From Bacteroidales bacterium (GTDB lineage Bacteria; Bacteroidota; Bacteroidia; Bacteroidales; JAADJA01): 42,744 bases of DNA. Under the pieces are notes generated by a model, which had not been told where the DNA came from, searched no databases, and saw only the letters and a list, made by a program, of their open reading frames with translations. The translations under genes were made by a program, and so were the position numbers. The DNA lies in NCBI GenBank assembly GCA_020438135.1, contig JAGQVF010000187.1, positions 1 to 42,744 of the forward strand, in the 5' to 3' direction. Of the stretch, positions 9,166 to 16,959 are shown piece after piece. How positions within the stretch are numbered: the first letter of the stretch is position 1; every line of letters starts with the position of its first letter.

Positions 9166-12100
9166 TTACCGAATGATAAGTCGCTTTTTATATTTACCTG
9201 AATCGGTATTGATCCTTAGTAGATACAATCCTTTCTGAAACCCGTTTATATCGATAAAGTAGTTTTTCTCACCCGGTGAAGCATTGTAAACATTTTCACC
9301 AAGTGAATTATACATTTCGATGCTGCGGATTATATCCATCGATTCAACATTTACCTTATGATCGGCGGGATTTGGATAAACATTAATATTACCGGCAAGC
9401 AAATGCTCAATGTTATCGATAAGGATCAATACCGTATCGGTCGATCCCGATTCGCCTTCGTCGTACATGGCCGTAACAAAATATTCGTGTTTCGTGCCAT
9501 TGCCGGTTGCATTTAGGTGGATGAAACTGGTGTTGGTAGCATAAGCAAGCTGGTTGAACCCTGCATTGTTCAGGCTGTAATAGATCTTATAGCCGTTACA
9601 CGCATTTCCTGCTGGCTGCCCCCAGTTCAAATGGATATCCGGCAGGATAATATCAGCCGTGAGATCAACCGGAGGTTCAAGCATTGACGGAATGTAAATA
9701 TTAATGCACGAGGGATTTGATTCACCGTTTTCACAAACCGTGGTAACACAATATTCATAGGTAATGCCGGGTGTAAGCGAATCGGTGATCATGGTTCCGT
9801 TTGTGATAAAACCAACCAAATTCCCATTGAGGTGTACATTAAAACCGAGGGTCGTTCCTACAAGTGGCGGATCCCATGTTAGCTCAAACTGATAAGGATT
9901 GACAGGTACAGCAGCCAGGTTCTCCGGTTGTCCGCAGGGTTCATCTATTGTTACAGTGGCAATATTGGAACAGGAAGACTCGCCTTCATCATACATCGCT
10001 TTGATGCAATAGTCGTATGTGCCCGGAGCAAGATTAAAATCAGTATAAAACGTAGAGAATGCGTTACCAATCAAATCTCCATCACGGTAAATGTTATAGT
10101 ACAATAAATCTTTTGTACCTTTTTGCTTAAATACCGCAGATGGTGAAGAAATACCCATTTCTTTGGCTGAAACAAATTGTGGTTGCGAAGGAAAATCCGG
10201 AATAGTTTTGGGAACCGGCTTAGTGATGCTGGATAAACTTTTACCACCTTCCACAAAAGCAGCAAGGTTCCAGTTATAATCCAAACTTGGACTTATATCA
10301 GTGAGGGGGCTCCATGTAATGGCATCGTTAGAGATCATATCACCTTTGGAATAAACAGACGGACCATCATCACAACCGGCAGGGAAAGTTCCCACATCAT
10401 GTGTTACAGCATATCCAAACCACAATTCTTCGGAGGCATCGATAATAACAGGATTATCCAGTTCAACCTGATTAAACTGATCGACGGTATAAGAATTTAC
10501 AGGTTGCGACAAAACCAGCGTTTGTGCATTGGCTCCGGTCCATATCATTATTTCAAATTCTGCATCAGTGTACTCATTGGGGAAGAATGAGATTTCAGTG
10601 ATCTGCAATCCGTTATAATCAACAAGATCTTCAGGCAGCCAATGGGAAGCAACATAAAAGGTTCCACCACTGGTTAATCCAATTCCGTTTCCATTATTTA
10701 CTCCCAAATCCCAACGGATCCATTCCATGAATCCACCTGAAGGGGCGTCCCAATGAAGACCAACATTATTACCCGTAACCAATGCGGTAAGATTTTCAGG
10801 AGGATATAGTGTTTCTTGTATAATAACCTGTTCAATATTTGAAGCATCAGACTCGCCGGTATTGTATACTGCCGTAACATAATAATTGTATGTACCCGGC
10901 TCAAGTTCCATATCTTCAAAAGTTGTTAAACTGGTATAACCCAAAAAATTGTCGTTTCGATACACCTTATAATTGTTTGGAGAACCGGAAGCGGGCGGAT
11001 CCCAATCAAGGGTTACGTTGTTCTGTTCTAATACGGTAGCTGTAAGATTGGTTGGTGGCATCAACCCGGTGGCCTGGGTGAGGCTGAAATCCTGTGTTGT
11101 AGCATTACCGGCTGAAATCGTTACCGTTTCAGAAGCATTCAGGTAACCCATCCTCGAACAGACTGCGGTATAATCACCCGGGGCTATATTATTTATAAAG
11201 TACTGACCGTTGGCCAGGCTGGTACCGGTAATGGAAGTACCCGACAAGGAGACGGTAGCTCCTTCAATTGCACCACCTCCGGTTGCATCCGTCACGATAC
11301 CTTCCAGCATTCCTCCGGACACAACCGGAATAAGATCCGACTTCAACACCGGCACATACTGAAAATAGTTATCGGTAATCGGGTCCTCATCACCCCTGAC
11401 ATGCAAACCAGGCTCATTGTCTTCCATAAAAAGCAGATGAATATAATCATCGCTTGAAGGAGAACAGGAGGGAAATACACATTCACTGAAATAATAAATC
11501 AGGTCTGCATTCAAATCGACGAAATCGCCCCAGGTTTGTCCTCCATTGTTTGAACCCCGAGCCCAGATGTGCCTGTAATTCTGTAAACCGTTATCGTAAC
11601 CTTCGGTAACTGAAGAATAAAGCAAGAATACATTGTTCATCTCATCAATTACCAGTTGTGGCATCGACGAAAACCCGACATAATAGAGCCCCTGATCACC
11701 AAGGATATCCAAAACTCCGTTGTTGTTCAGATCCTGCGACCAGCCGATGAGGTTATAATCCTGAATTAATTCTGTTCCCACACCGCCATAAGGATTCAGG
11801 GCATTCAGGTTATCAGAAAATGTGGGCATATCTTCGTTCCAGTAGGCAACACCATCTACCAGTGGAAACCATGACATGGATATACCATCGCTCATGGCCC
11901 GGTTGATGCCAAAAGCAACATGCACTCTACCGGTGTTATCGAAGGCGAGGCTGTGGGATCCGTCGGAACAGTAAAAAGTATCGGTAACGATAGCATTATT
12001 GGGATCGAATAACGGGTAAGGGTGTTCCCAGATCACTGTTTTTGTCCAGTTATCACCGTTATCGGTTGATTTCATCAGTACCAGGTCGGTCCAGTCGTCA

Positions 12101-14568
12101 CCCACCAGGAAAGCGACAAGGTTATCCCGTGCGATGATATCATACGAATCGCCGCTAAAACCTACATAATCATCAGCATCGATCCCATCCAGCAAAACGT
12201 GTTCATGATCCCAGGTTTGTCCCCCGTCGGAAGATCTCGAATACAATAGTGCGCCGTCCATTCCCTGGTAAACTACCCCACCATTCGAAACAGGGGCTGT
12301 AAGTGCGATCACATGAAGATCGTTATGATCAACGCCCCCGGTTGCTGCCCTTGGCCAGAGATAATAAGCATCGACAGTCGGTCCGATATAATTCGAAGAA
12401 TTCCAGCTACCTGATCCTTTGTTTGGACGGGTGTTGATCGAAAGCCCATCGAGGGAGGTACCTGAATAGTGCGAAACCACCATTTCACCGTTTGCTCCCC
12501 ATGGAACATAAGAGGGCCATCCGGCACGGTAGGGCTCAACCGTGGTGGTAGGCTGAGGGTCCCAGTTTGTACCGTCGAAATAGTTATACCCGGTACCCCG
12601 GTCGGAAAAGTTTGCATTGATACTATATATAAAAGTTGCTCCGATGGTTCCATCCGGGTATTTATAAATTCTTCCGGGCTCACTACTGTTTGTTTGGAGG
12701 TCGTACCAGGTCATCCCAATAGCACCTTCAAGAGGAACTGACACAGGTTCGAGTGTAAATGAATGAGAAGTGGTTTGACCTTCATATATATTTACCAATA
12801 CGGATTCTTCAATATAACCCGGGCGTGAGCATGAAACCCAGTAAGTCCCTTCAGGGATGTCGTCGATAAAGTAAAATCCTGTAGAACTGCTGGTGGCACT
12901 TAACGCTGTGCCCTGAACTTCAACCAAAGCTCCCTGCAAAGGAGAGCCAGTGTTTTGATCGGTAATATATCCTTCCAGGTATCCCTCCGAAGTAACATTG
13001 AAGAAAATATCCATGTCGGTCAACAAATAAAGCATGTTATTCAAACCATAAGGATCTTCATCTCCTCTCACTGCCAATCCTGGTTCAGAATCTTCCTGGA
13101 AGATCATATGAATGTTACCATCAGAAGTTGGCGAACAGGAAGGAAAAACACATTCACTGAATATATAGATCAGTTCATCATTTAAATCGAAGAAATCGCT
13201 CCAGGAGGTAGTTGCATTTTGAAAACCCCGTGCCCAGATATGCCTGTAATCCTGTATTCCATTATTATAGGTTTCGGTTATTGATGAATAAAACAGGAAT
13301 AGATTATTTGCATTGTCAACTATAAGCTGGGGCATGCTTGAAGTACCAACAAAATATAACCCAACATCACCCATAATATCGAGTGTGCCGTTTCCATTTA
13401 TATCCTGCATCCAACCCACCAGATTGTAATCCTCCACCAGTTCAGTGCCCGGGTCGCCATAAGGGCTTAATGCATTAGGGTTATTTGTAAAGGCAGGCAT
13501 GTCTTCATTCCAGTAGGCTAAACCATCCACCAGCGGAAACCAGTAAACGATATCACCATCGCTATAAGCCCGGTTTATGCCGAAGGCCACATGAATTTTT
13601 CCTGTATTGTCGATAGCGAGGCTATGCGCACCATCGGCACAATAGAAAGTATCTGTAACATATTGATTGTTGGGATCCCATTGCGGATAAGGGTGATCCC
13701 ATATGACTGTTTTGGTCCAGTTGGTACCGTTATCGATGGATTTAAACAAGGCAAGTTCCTGCCAATCTTCACCAACAAGAATTGCGACTGTATTATCTTT
13801 CCCGTAAATTTCATATGAATCGGCCCTGATACCTGAATAATCTGCTGATCCCGCTCCGGGTAGAATGATATGCTGTATATCCCAGGTGTTGCCGCCATCC
13901 TGCGAACGGGAATACACCAACGCACCATCCTGCCCCTGGTAGAGGGTTCCGCCGTTGTCTACCGGAGTTGTTAGGGCGATCAAATGAAGAGTATTATGAT
14001 TGGTGCCGCATGTAGAAGCTCGTGGCCACAACAAACCCGTTGCCCCGGCAGGAGGATTAACCGAAGATTCTGTCCAATTTCCAGCCCCTTTATTCGAACG
14101 TTTGGAAATAACGAGCGAATTCGTAGTGTGAGCCACCACCAGTTCCCCGTTCGTTCCCCAGGGCATGTATGAAGGCCAGCCGGTTCGTACCGTTTCGATA
14201 CGTGATGTTGGGGGAGCATCCCAATCAGACCCGTCAAAATAATTATAACCGGTGCCGCGGTCAGAAAAAGATGGATCAAACATTCCGTACGTAAAGGTGG
14301 CTCCGATAGTACCATCAGGATAAAGATGAATCCGGTTCTGACAACTGGCATTGGATTGGAGATCGTAGATGGTTTCACCGACATAATCCGCATATTTTAA
14401 GGAATTTGCGTTTTGAATAATTGCAGGTGAAAGATTTTCGGTTTCGGCTGTGGCGGTTTTATTTATCACCGCTTTGTTTCGTAAATTTTCAGGAGCATAA
14501 ATCCTTTGACTATATCCGGACTGCAATGTTATTATTGCTACCAGAAACATCATAAACAGTTTTTTCAT
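9166..14568 (-). CDS. 1800-residue T9SS-secreted protein: two Asp-box propeller modules, carboxypeptidase-regulatory-like and FN3 domains
   Basis: The signal peptide is MKKLFMMFLVAIITLQSGYS. Two homologous modules of about 460 residues follow (about 55-520 and 615-1075). Each contains Asp boxes such as SQDGGNTW and SIDNGTNW in the first, and SSDGGQTW and STDNGDNW in the second. Such boxes mark sialidase-like beta-propellers, but I see no sialidase FRIP motif, so the activity is unknown. Each module is followed by a carboxypeptidase-regulatory-like (CarboxypepD_reg) domain, at about 528-612 and 1083-1165. Fibronectin III domains fill about 1170-1715, one of them interrupted by an inserted module (about 1280-1480). 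The protein ends in a T9SS sorting domain (NINVYPNPADHKVNVES onward, about 1718-1800), so it should cross the outer membrane by type IX secretion. It is transcribed alone from the region at 14569-14939. Architecture is clear; substrate or ligand is unknown. Confidence 0.9.
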   Translation of the reverse strand: MKKLFMMFLVAIITLQSGYSQRIYAPENLRNKAVINKTATAETENLSPAIIQNANSLKYADYVGETIYDLQSNASCQNRIHLYPDGTIGATFTYGMFDPSFSDRGTGYNYFDGSDWDAPPTSRIETVRTGWPSYMPWGTNGELVVAHTTNSLVISKRSNKGAGNWTESSVNPPAGATGLLWPRASTCGTNHNTLHLIALTTPVDNGGTLYQGQDGALVYSRSQDGGNTWDIQHIILPGAGSADYSGIRADSYEIYGKDNTVAILVGEDWQELALFKSIDNGTNWTKTVIWDHPYPQWDPNNQYVTDTFYCADGAHSLAIDNTGKIHVAFGINRAYSDGDIVYWFPLVDGLAYWNEDMPAFTNNPNALSPYGDPGTELVEDYNLVGWMQDINGNGTLDIMGDVGLYFVGTSSMPQLIVDNANNLFLFYSSITETYNNGIQDYRHIWARGFQNATTSWSDFFDLNDELIYIFSECVFPSCSPTSDGNIHMIFQEDSEPGLAVRGDEDPYGLNNMLYLLTDMDIFFNVTSEGYLEGYITDQNTGSPLQGALVEVQGTALSATSSSTGFYFIDDIPEGTYWVSCSRPGYIEESVLVNIYEGQTTSHSFTLEPVSVPLEGAIGMTWYDLQTNSSEPGRIYKYPDGTIGATFIYSINANFSDRGTGYNYFDGTNWDPQPTTTVEPYRAGWPSYVPWGANGEMVVSHYSGTSLDGLSINTRPNKGSGSWNSSNYIGPTVDAYYLWPRAATGGVDHNDLHVIALTAPVSNGGVVYQGMDGALLYSRSSDGGQTWDHEHVLLDGIDADDYVGFSGDSYDIIARDNLVAFLVGDDWTDLVLMKSTDNGDNWTKTVIWEHPYPLFDPNNAIVTDTFYCSDGSHSLAFDNTGRVHVAFGINRAMSDGISMSWFPLVDGVAYWNEDMPTFSDNLNALNPYGGVGTELIQDYNLIGWSQDLNNNGVLDILGDQGLYYVGFSSMPQLVIDEMNNVFLLYSSVTEGYDNGLQNYRHIWARGSNNGGQTWGDFVDLNADLIYYFSECVFPSCSPSSDDYIHLLFMEDNEPGLHVRGDEDPITDNYFQYVPVLKSDLIPVVSGGMLEGIVTDATGGGAIEGATVSLSGTSITGTSLANGQYFINNIAPGDYTAVCSRMGYLNASETVTISAGNATTQDFSLTQATGLMPPTNLTATVLEQNNVTLDWDPPASGSPNNYKVYRNDNFLGYTSLTTFEDMELEPGTYNYYVTAVYNTGESDASNIEQVIIQETLYPPENLTALVTGNNVGLHWDAPSGGFMEWIRWDLGVNNGNGIGLTSGGTFYVASHWLPEDLVDYNGLQITEISFFPNEYTDAEFEIMIWTGANAQTLVLSQPVNSYTVDQFNQVELDNPVIIDASEELWFGYAVTHDVGTFPAGCDDGPSVYSKGDMISNDAITWSPLTDISPSLDYNWNLAAFVEGGKSLSSITKPVPKTIPDFPSQPQFVSAKEMGISSPSAVFKQKGTKDLLYYNIYRDGDLIGNAFSTFYTDFNLAPGTYDYCIKAMYDEGESSCSNIATVTIDEPCGQPENLAAVPVNPYQFELTWDPPLVGTTLGFNVHLNGNLVGFITNGTMITDSLTPGITYEYCVTTVCENGESNPSCINIYIPSMLEPPVDLTADIILPDIHLNWGQPAGNACNGYKIYYSLNNAGFNQLAYATNTSFIHLNATGNGTKHEYFVTAMYDEGESGSTDTVLILIDNIEHLLAGNINVYPNPADHKVNVESMDIIRSIEMYNSLGENVYNASPGEKNYFIDINGFQKGLYLLRINTDSGKYKKRLIIR

Positions 14569-14701
14569 GTTACTTTTTTTTAGGTTAATAAATGAGCGAA
14601 CATCGTTAATTCGATCTTTCGCTATAATTATAAATCATAGATATTTGTTTAAATGGTTCACGGTATGTTGAATGGTGTTCGGGAATCTATTTTAGTACTT
14701 C

Positions 14702-14709
14702 CAAAGATA
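14702..14709 (-). promoter_or_regulatory. Candidate -7 box for the 1800-residue protein gene
   Basis: The minus strand reads TATCTTTG. A TTTG at 14726-14723 is only 13 bases upstream, closer than usual. The leader would be about 130 bases. Confidence 0.3.
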
Positions 14710-14868
14710 AATATTATGATGGCAAAGAATAAAGCATTCTAAAATTTAGAAGTATTCTAAATAGACAGCTTTCCGGCTCATTAAGATGACTCAAACCAGT
14801 AAAACGAAAAATTAATATTGCTTTCAGATAATGAACTAACCAATGTCGTCTTTTAGGTTAAAAAGAAA

Positions 14869-14876
14869 TACTTTTG
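14869..14876 (+). promoter_or_regulatory. Candidate -7 box for the GH106-like lipoprotein gene
   Basis: TACTTTTG matches TAnnTTTG. It overlaps the upstream TTG (14874) that would extend the open frame, which supports using the ATG at 14940 as the start. Confidence 0.4.
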
Positions 14877-14939
14877 ACAGACGCTTGGGAACATAAAAAA
14901 ACATCATCAGGAAAATTGAAGAAGCGATATCAACTAAAT

Positions 14940-16904
14940 ATGATTAAAACATCATTTAAAACAATCATTTTCTTTCTTCTTTTCAGCGCTTGCCAGGCAC
15001 CCCAACTGAAGCAAAATCCGTCAGGAGATAACCCTGATACAAATTCTTATAAACCGCTTGCCCGCTATTGGTGGTTTGCTTCGGAAATTAAGAAAAAAGA
15101 CGTCCGGTACAATCTGAACTGGCTGAAGGAAAATGGCTTCGGAGGTGTGGAACTGGCCTGGGTTTATCCATTAAATGCCAGAAAAAAACCGGTGGATACT
15201 GTCTATACACCCAGGCAACCCTGGCTTTCACCTGCCTGGCAGGAGATAGTTGAATACACCATGCATTATGCCGATAGCCTGGGTTTGCAATGCGATTTTA
15301 CATTGGGAACGTTATGGCCATTCGGCGATTCGTATGTGCTGCCGGAACAGGCTTCCCGAAATTTCTCCGGAGATATTCAAACCATGCGGCTTACATGGGA
15401 ACATCCCAAGCAGGGTTATGTGGTCGACCATTTAAACAGGAAACATTACCTCGCCTATCTCAGGAGGATGATCGATTCGTTGCCTGATCCGGGAACTGAG
15501 TTTAAACATGCCGGTTTTATCGATAGCTGGGAAGTTAAAACGGAGCTTTTGTGGACCGACCATTTAGATGATGATTTCACGAGCATTTACGGCTATGACA
15601 TCAAACCCTGGATGGATCAATTGTATGAACCGGAAAACAGGGATGTTCTTTACGATTACAGGAAACTGATCTCAGAAAAAGTGATCCGCTTTTATGCAGA
15701 TTTCGACAGCATCTTACGTGCTTCCGGTTTCCAATCGAGGGGCCAGTGCTCAGGGGCACCCTGCGACATTATTTCGGCCTATGCCAACATCGCTATTCCC
15801 GAAGGAGAGGCGATGTTATATGAACCTGAGTACAATCAAATACCTGCTTCTGCTGCGCTGCTTTCCGATAAAAAGTTTGTTACCGCCGAAACCTTCACCT
15901 GTTTGTACGGATGGCCCGATAACTACATGAGGCAGGAACAGACAGCCGACCTGAAGCTGGTTGCCGATGCGCTTTTTGCCAATGGCATCAACCGGATCGT
16001 TTGGCACGGAAAACCCCATAATCCGGCAGACTACGATACTGTGAATTTTTATGCAACGGTGCATCTCGGCAAAGAGGGGGCACTGGCCTCAGAACTTCAG
16101 GCTTTTAATGGCTATCTGAGCGAAGTTTCTGCATTTATGCAACAAGGAGAACCTTATACAGATATTGCTGTTTACCTGCCCACTGAAGATGCCTGGATGA
16201 AAGGTGAGATGCCCAAAGAAAAGCAGTTTATCTGGGCAAAAGAGTATTATGAAATGCGCTACATCTATCTCCCGGAAGTTTTGGCCGGCTTTCAACCGAC
16301 ATGGATAAATAATGAATTTCTACAAAAGGCTTCATATAAGGATGGAAAACTGTATTGCGGACAAGGCACATTTTCGGCTTTGTACGTGGGAACTGACCAT
16401 CTCGATATATCAACGCTGCTAAGTATACTAAAACTTGCACGAGCCGGTTTACCGGTTTGCCTAACCCACCGACCTGAGCAGGCCGGGACTCTTAAACACC
16501 CCGGTTGGGACCGGTTTGTGGATCAACTCCTGGACCTTCCACATGTGAGCAGCGAATTTGATTTTAACATTACACCACTGGTTCAGGGGGAAAAGTGCCC
16601 TCCGTTCCGGGCACGTAAAACCGATAATTCATTGTTTATCTTTTTTGCCCATCCCAATTCGAAAGGTTTAAAATTCCCACTTGAATACGGACAATCATTC
16701 ACTGTCGATACGATTGTAATTCCGGTGACTATTCATTATCAAAACCAGGAATACCCGGTTGATCTGACGTTTTTACCATACCGGGCTCTGCTTTATAGCC
16801 TTGAGGATGGTAAACTCAAACAGGTTGAACTTTCGTTTGAACCAAAAACACCTGTAGTAAAACCACGTCCGAAAGATTTTGAAGAGCGGTGGCTGGTGAA
16901 ATAA
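14940..16904 (+). CDS. Lipoprotein resembling GH106-type glycoside hydrolases
   Basis: This 654-residue protein starts with a lipoprotein signal (MIKTSFKTIIFFLLFSAC), giving a lipidated Cys at about residue 18. The segment RYWWFASEIKKKDVRYNLNW followed by GFGGVELAWVYP matches the start of the catalytic barrel in alpha-L-rhamnosidase family GH106 and related uncharacterised 'glycosyl hydrolase' proteins. A GTLWPFGDSYV segment follows, where that group has 'GxGWPxGGP'. Most GH106 enzymes exceed 1000 residues and carry C-terminal beta domains; this one is much shorter, so it may be a minimal relative with a different sugar target. No SusC/SusD pair, regulator or other glycosidase lies beside it. 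The frame could start at TTG 14874, but the signal peptide and promoter position favour 14940. The family call is moderate and the substrate is unknown. Confidence 0.6.
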   Translation: MIKTSFKTIIFFLLFSACQAPQLKQNPSGDNPDTNSYKPLARYWWFASEIKKKDVRYNLNWLKENGFGGVELAWVYPLNARKKPVDTVYTPRQPWLSPAWQEIVEYTMHYADSLGLQCDFTLGTLWPFGDSYVLPEQASRNFSGDIQTMRLTWEHPKQGYVVDHLNRKHYLAYLRRMIDSLPDPGTEFKHAGFIDSWEVKTELLWTDHLDDDFTSIYGYDIKPWMDQLYEPENRDVLYDYRKLISEKVIRFYADFDSILRASGFQSRGQCSGAPCDIISAYANIAIPEGEAMLYEPEYNQIPASAALLSDKKFVTAETFTCLYGWPDNYMRQEQTADLKLVADALFANGINRIVWHGKPHNPADYDTVNFYATVHLGKEGALASELQAFNGYLSEVSAFMQQGEPYTDIAVYLPTEDAWMKGEMPKEKQFIWAKEYYEMRYIYLPEVLAGFQPTWINNEFLQKASYKDGKLYCGQGTFSALYVGTDHLDISTLLSILKLARAGLPVCLTHRPEQAGTLKHPGWDRFVDQLLDLPHVSSEFDFNITPLVQGEKCPPFRARKTDNSLFIFFAHPNSKGLKFPLEYGQSFTVDTIVIPVTIHYQNQEYPVDLTFLPYRALLYSLEDGKLKQVELSFEPKTPVVKPRPKDFEERWLVK

Positions 16905-16931
16905 AAAAACCCGGCGGAAATCCACCGGGTT
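16902..16931 (-). terminator. Terminator of the cohesin/dockerin operon
   Basis: Arms AACCCGG (16931-16925 on the minus strand) and CCGGGTT (16914-16908) flank a short loop with two extra G-C pairs, and run into a tract of seven T's on the minus strand. On the plus strand the T tract is poor, so it works mainly for the minus-strand operon, though the hairpin also closes the converging lipoprotein gene. Confidence 0.8.
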
Positions 16932-16959
16932 GATAAAAACAAGTCATTCATTTTCACTG

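Larger units (their letters stand above)
14569..14939. other. Divergent promoter region between the 1800-residue and GH106-like genes
   Basis: About 370 bases with no coding frame. It carries one TAnnTTTG-type -7 box for each direction (14702-14709 minus, 14869-14876 plus). No clear hairpin or operator is visible. Confidence 0.6.

Noticed and set aside
9166-14568. Calling the 1800-residue protein a sialidase
   Set aside because: Asp boxes are present, but the sialidase FRIP motif and arginine triad are not visible, and Asp boxes occur in many propellers.
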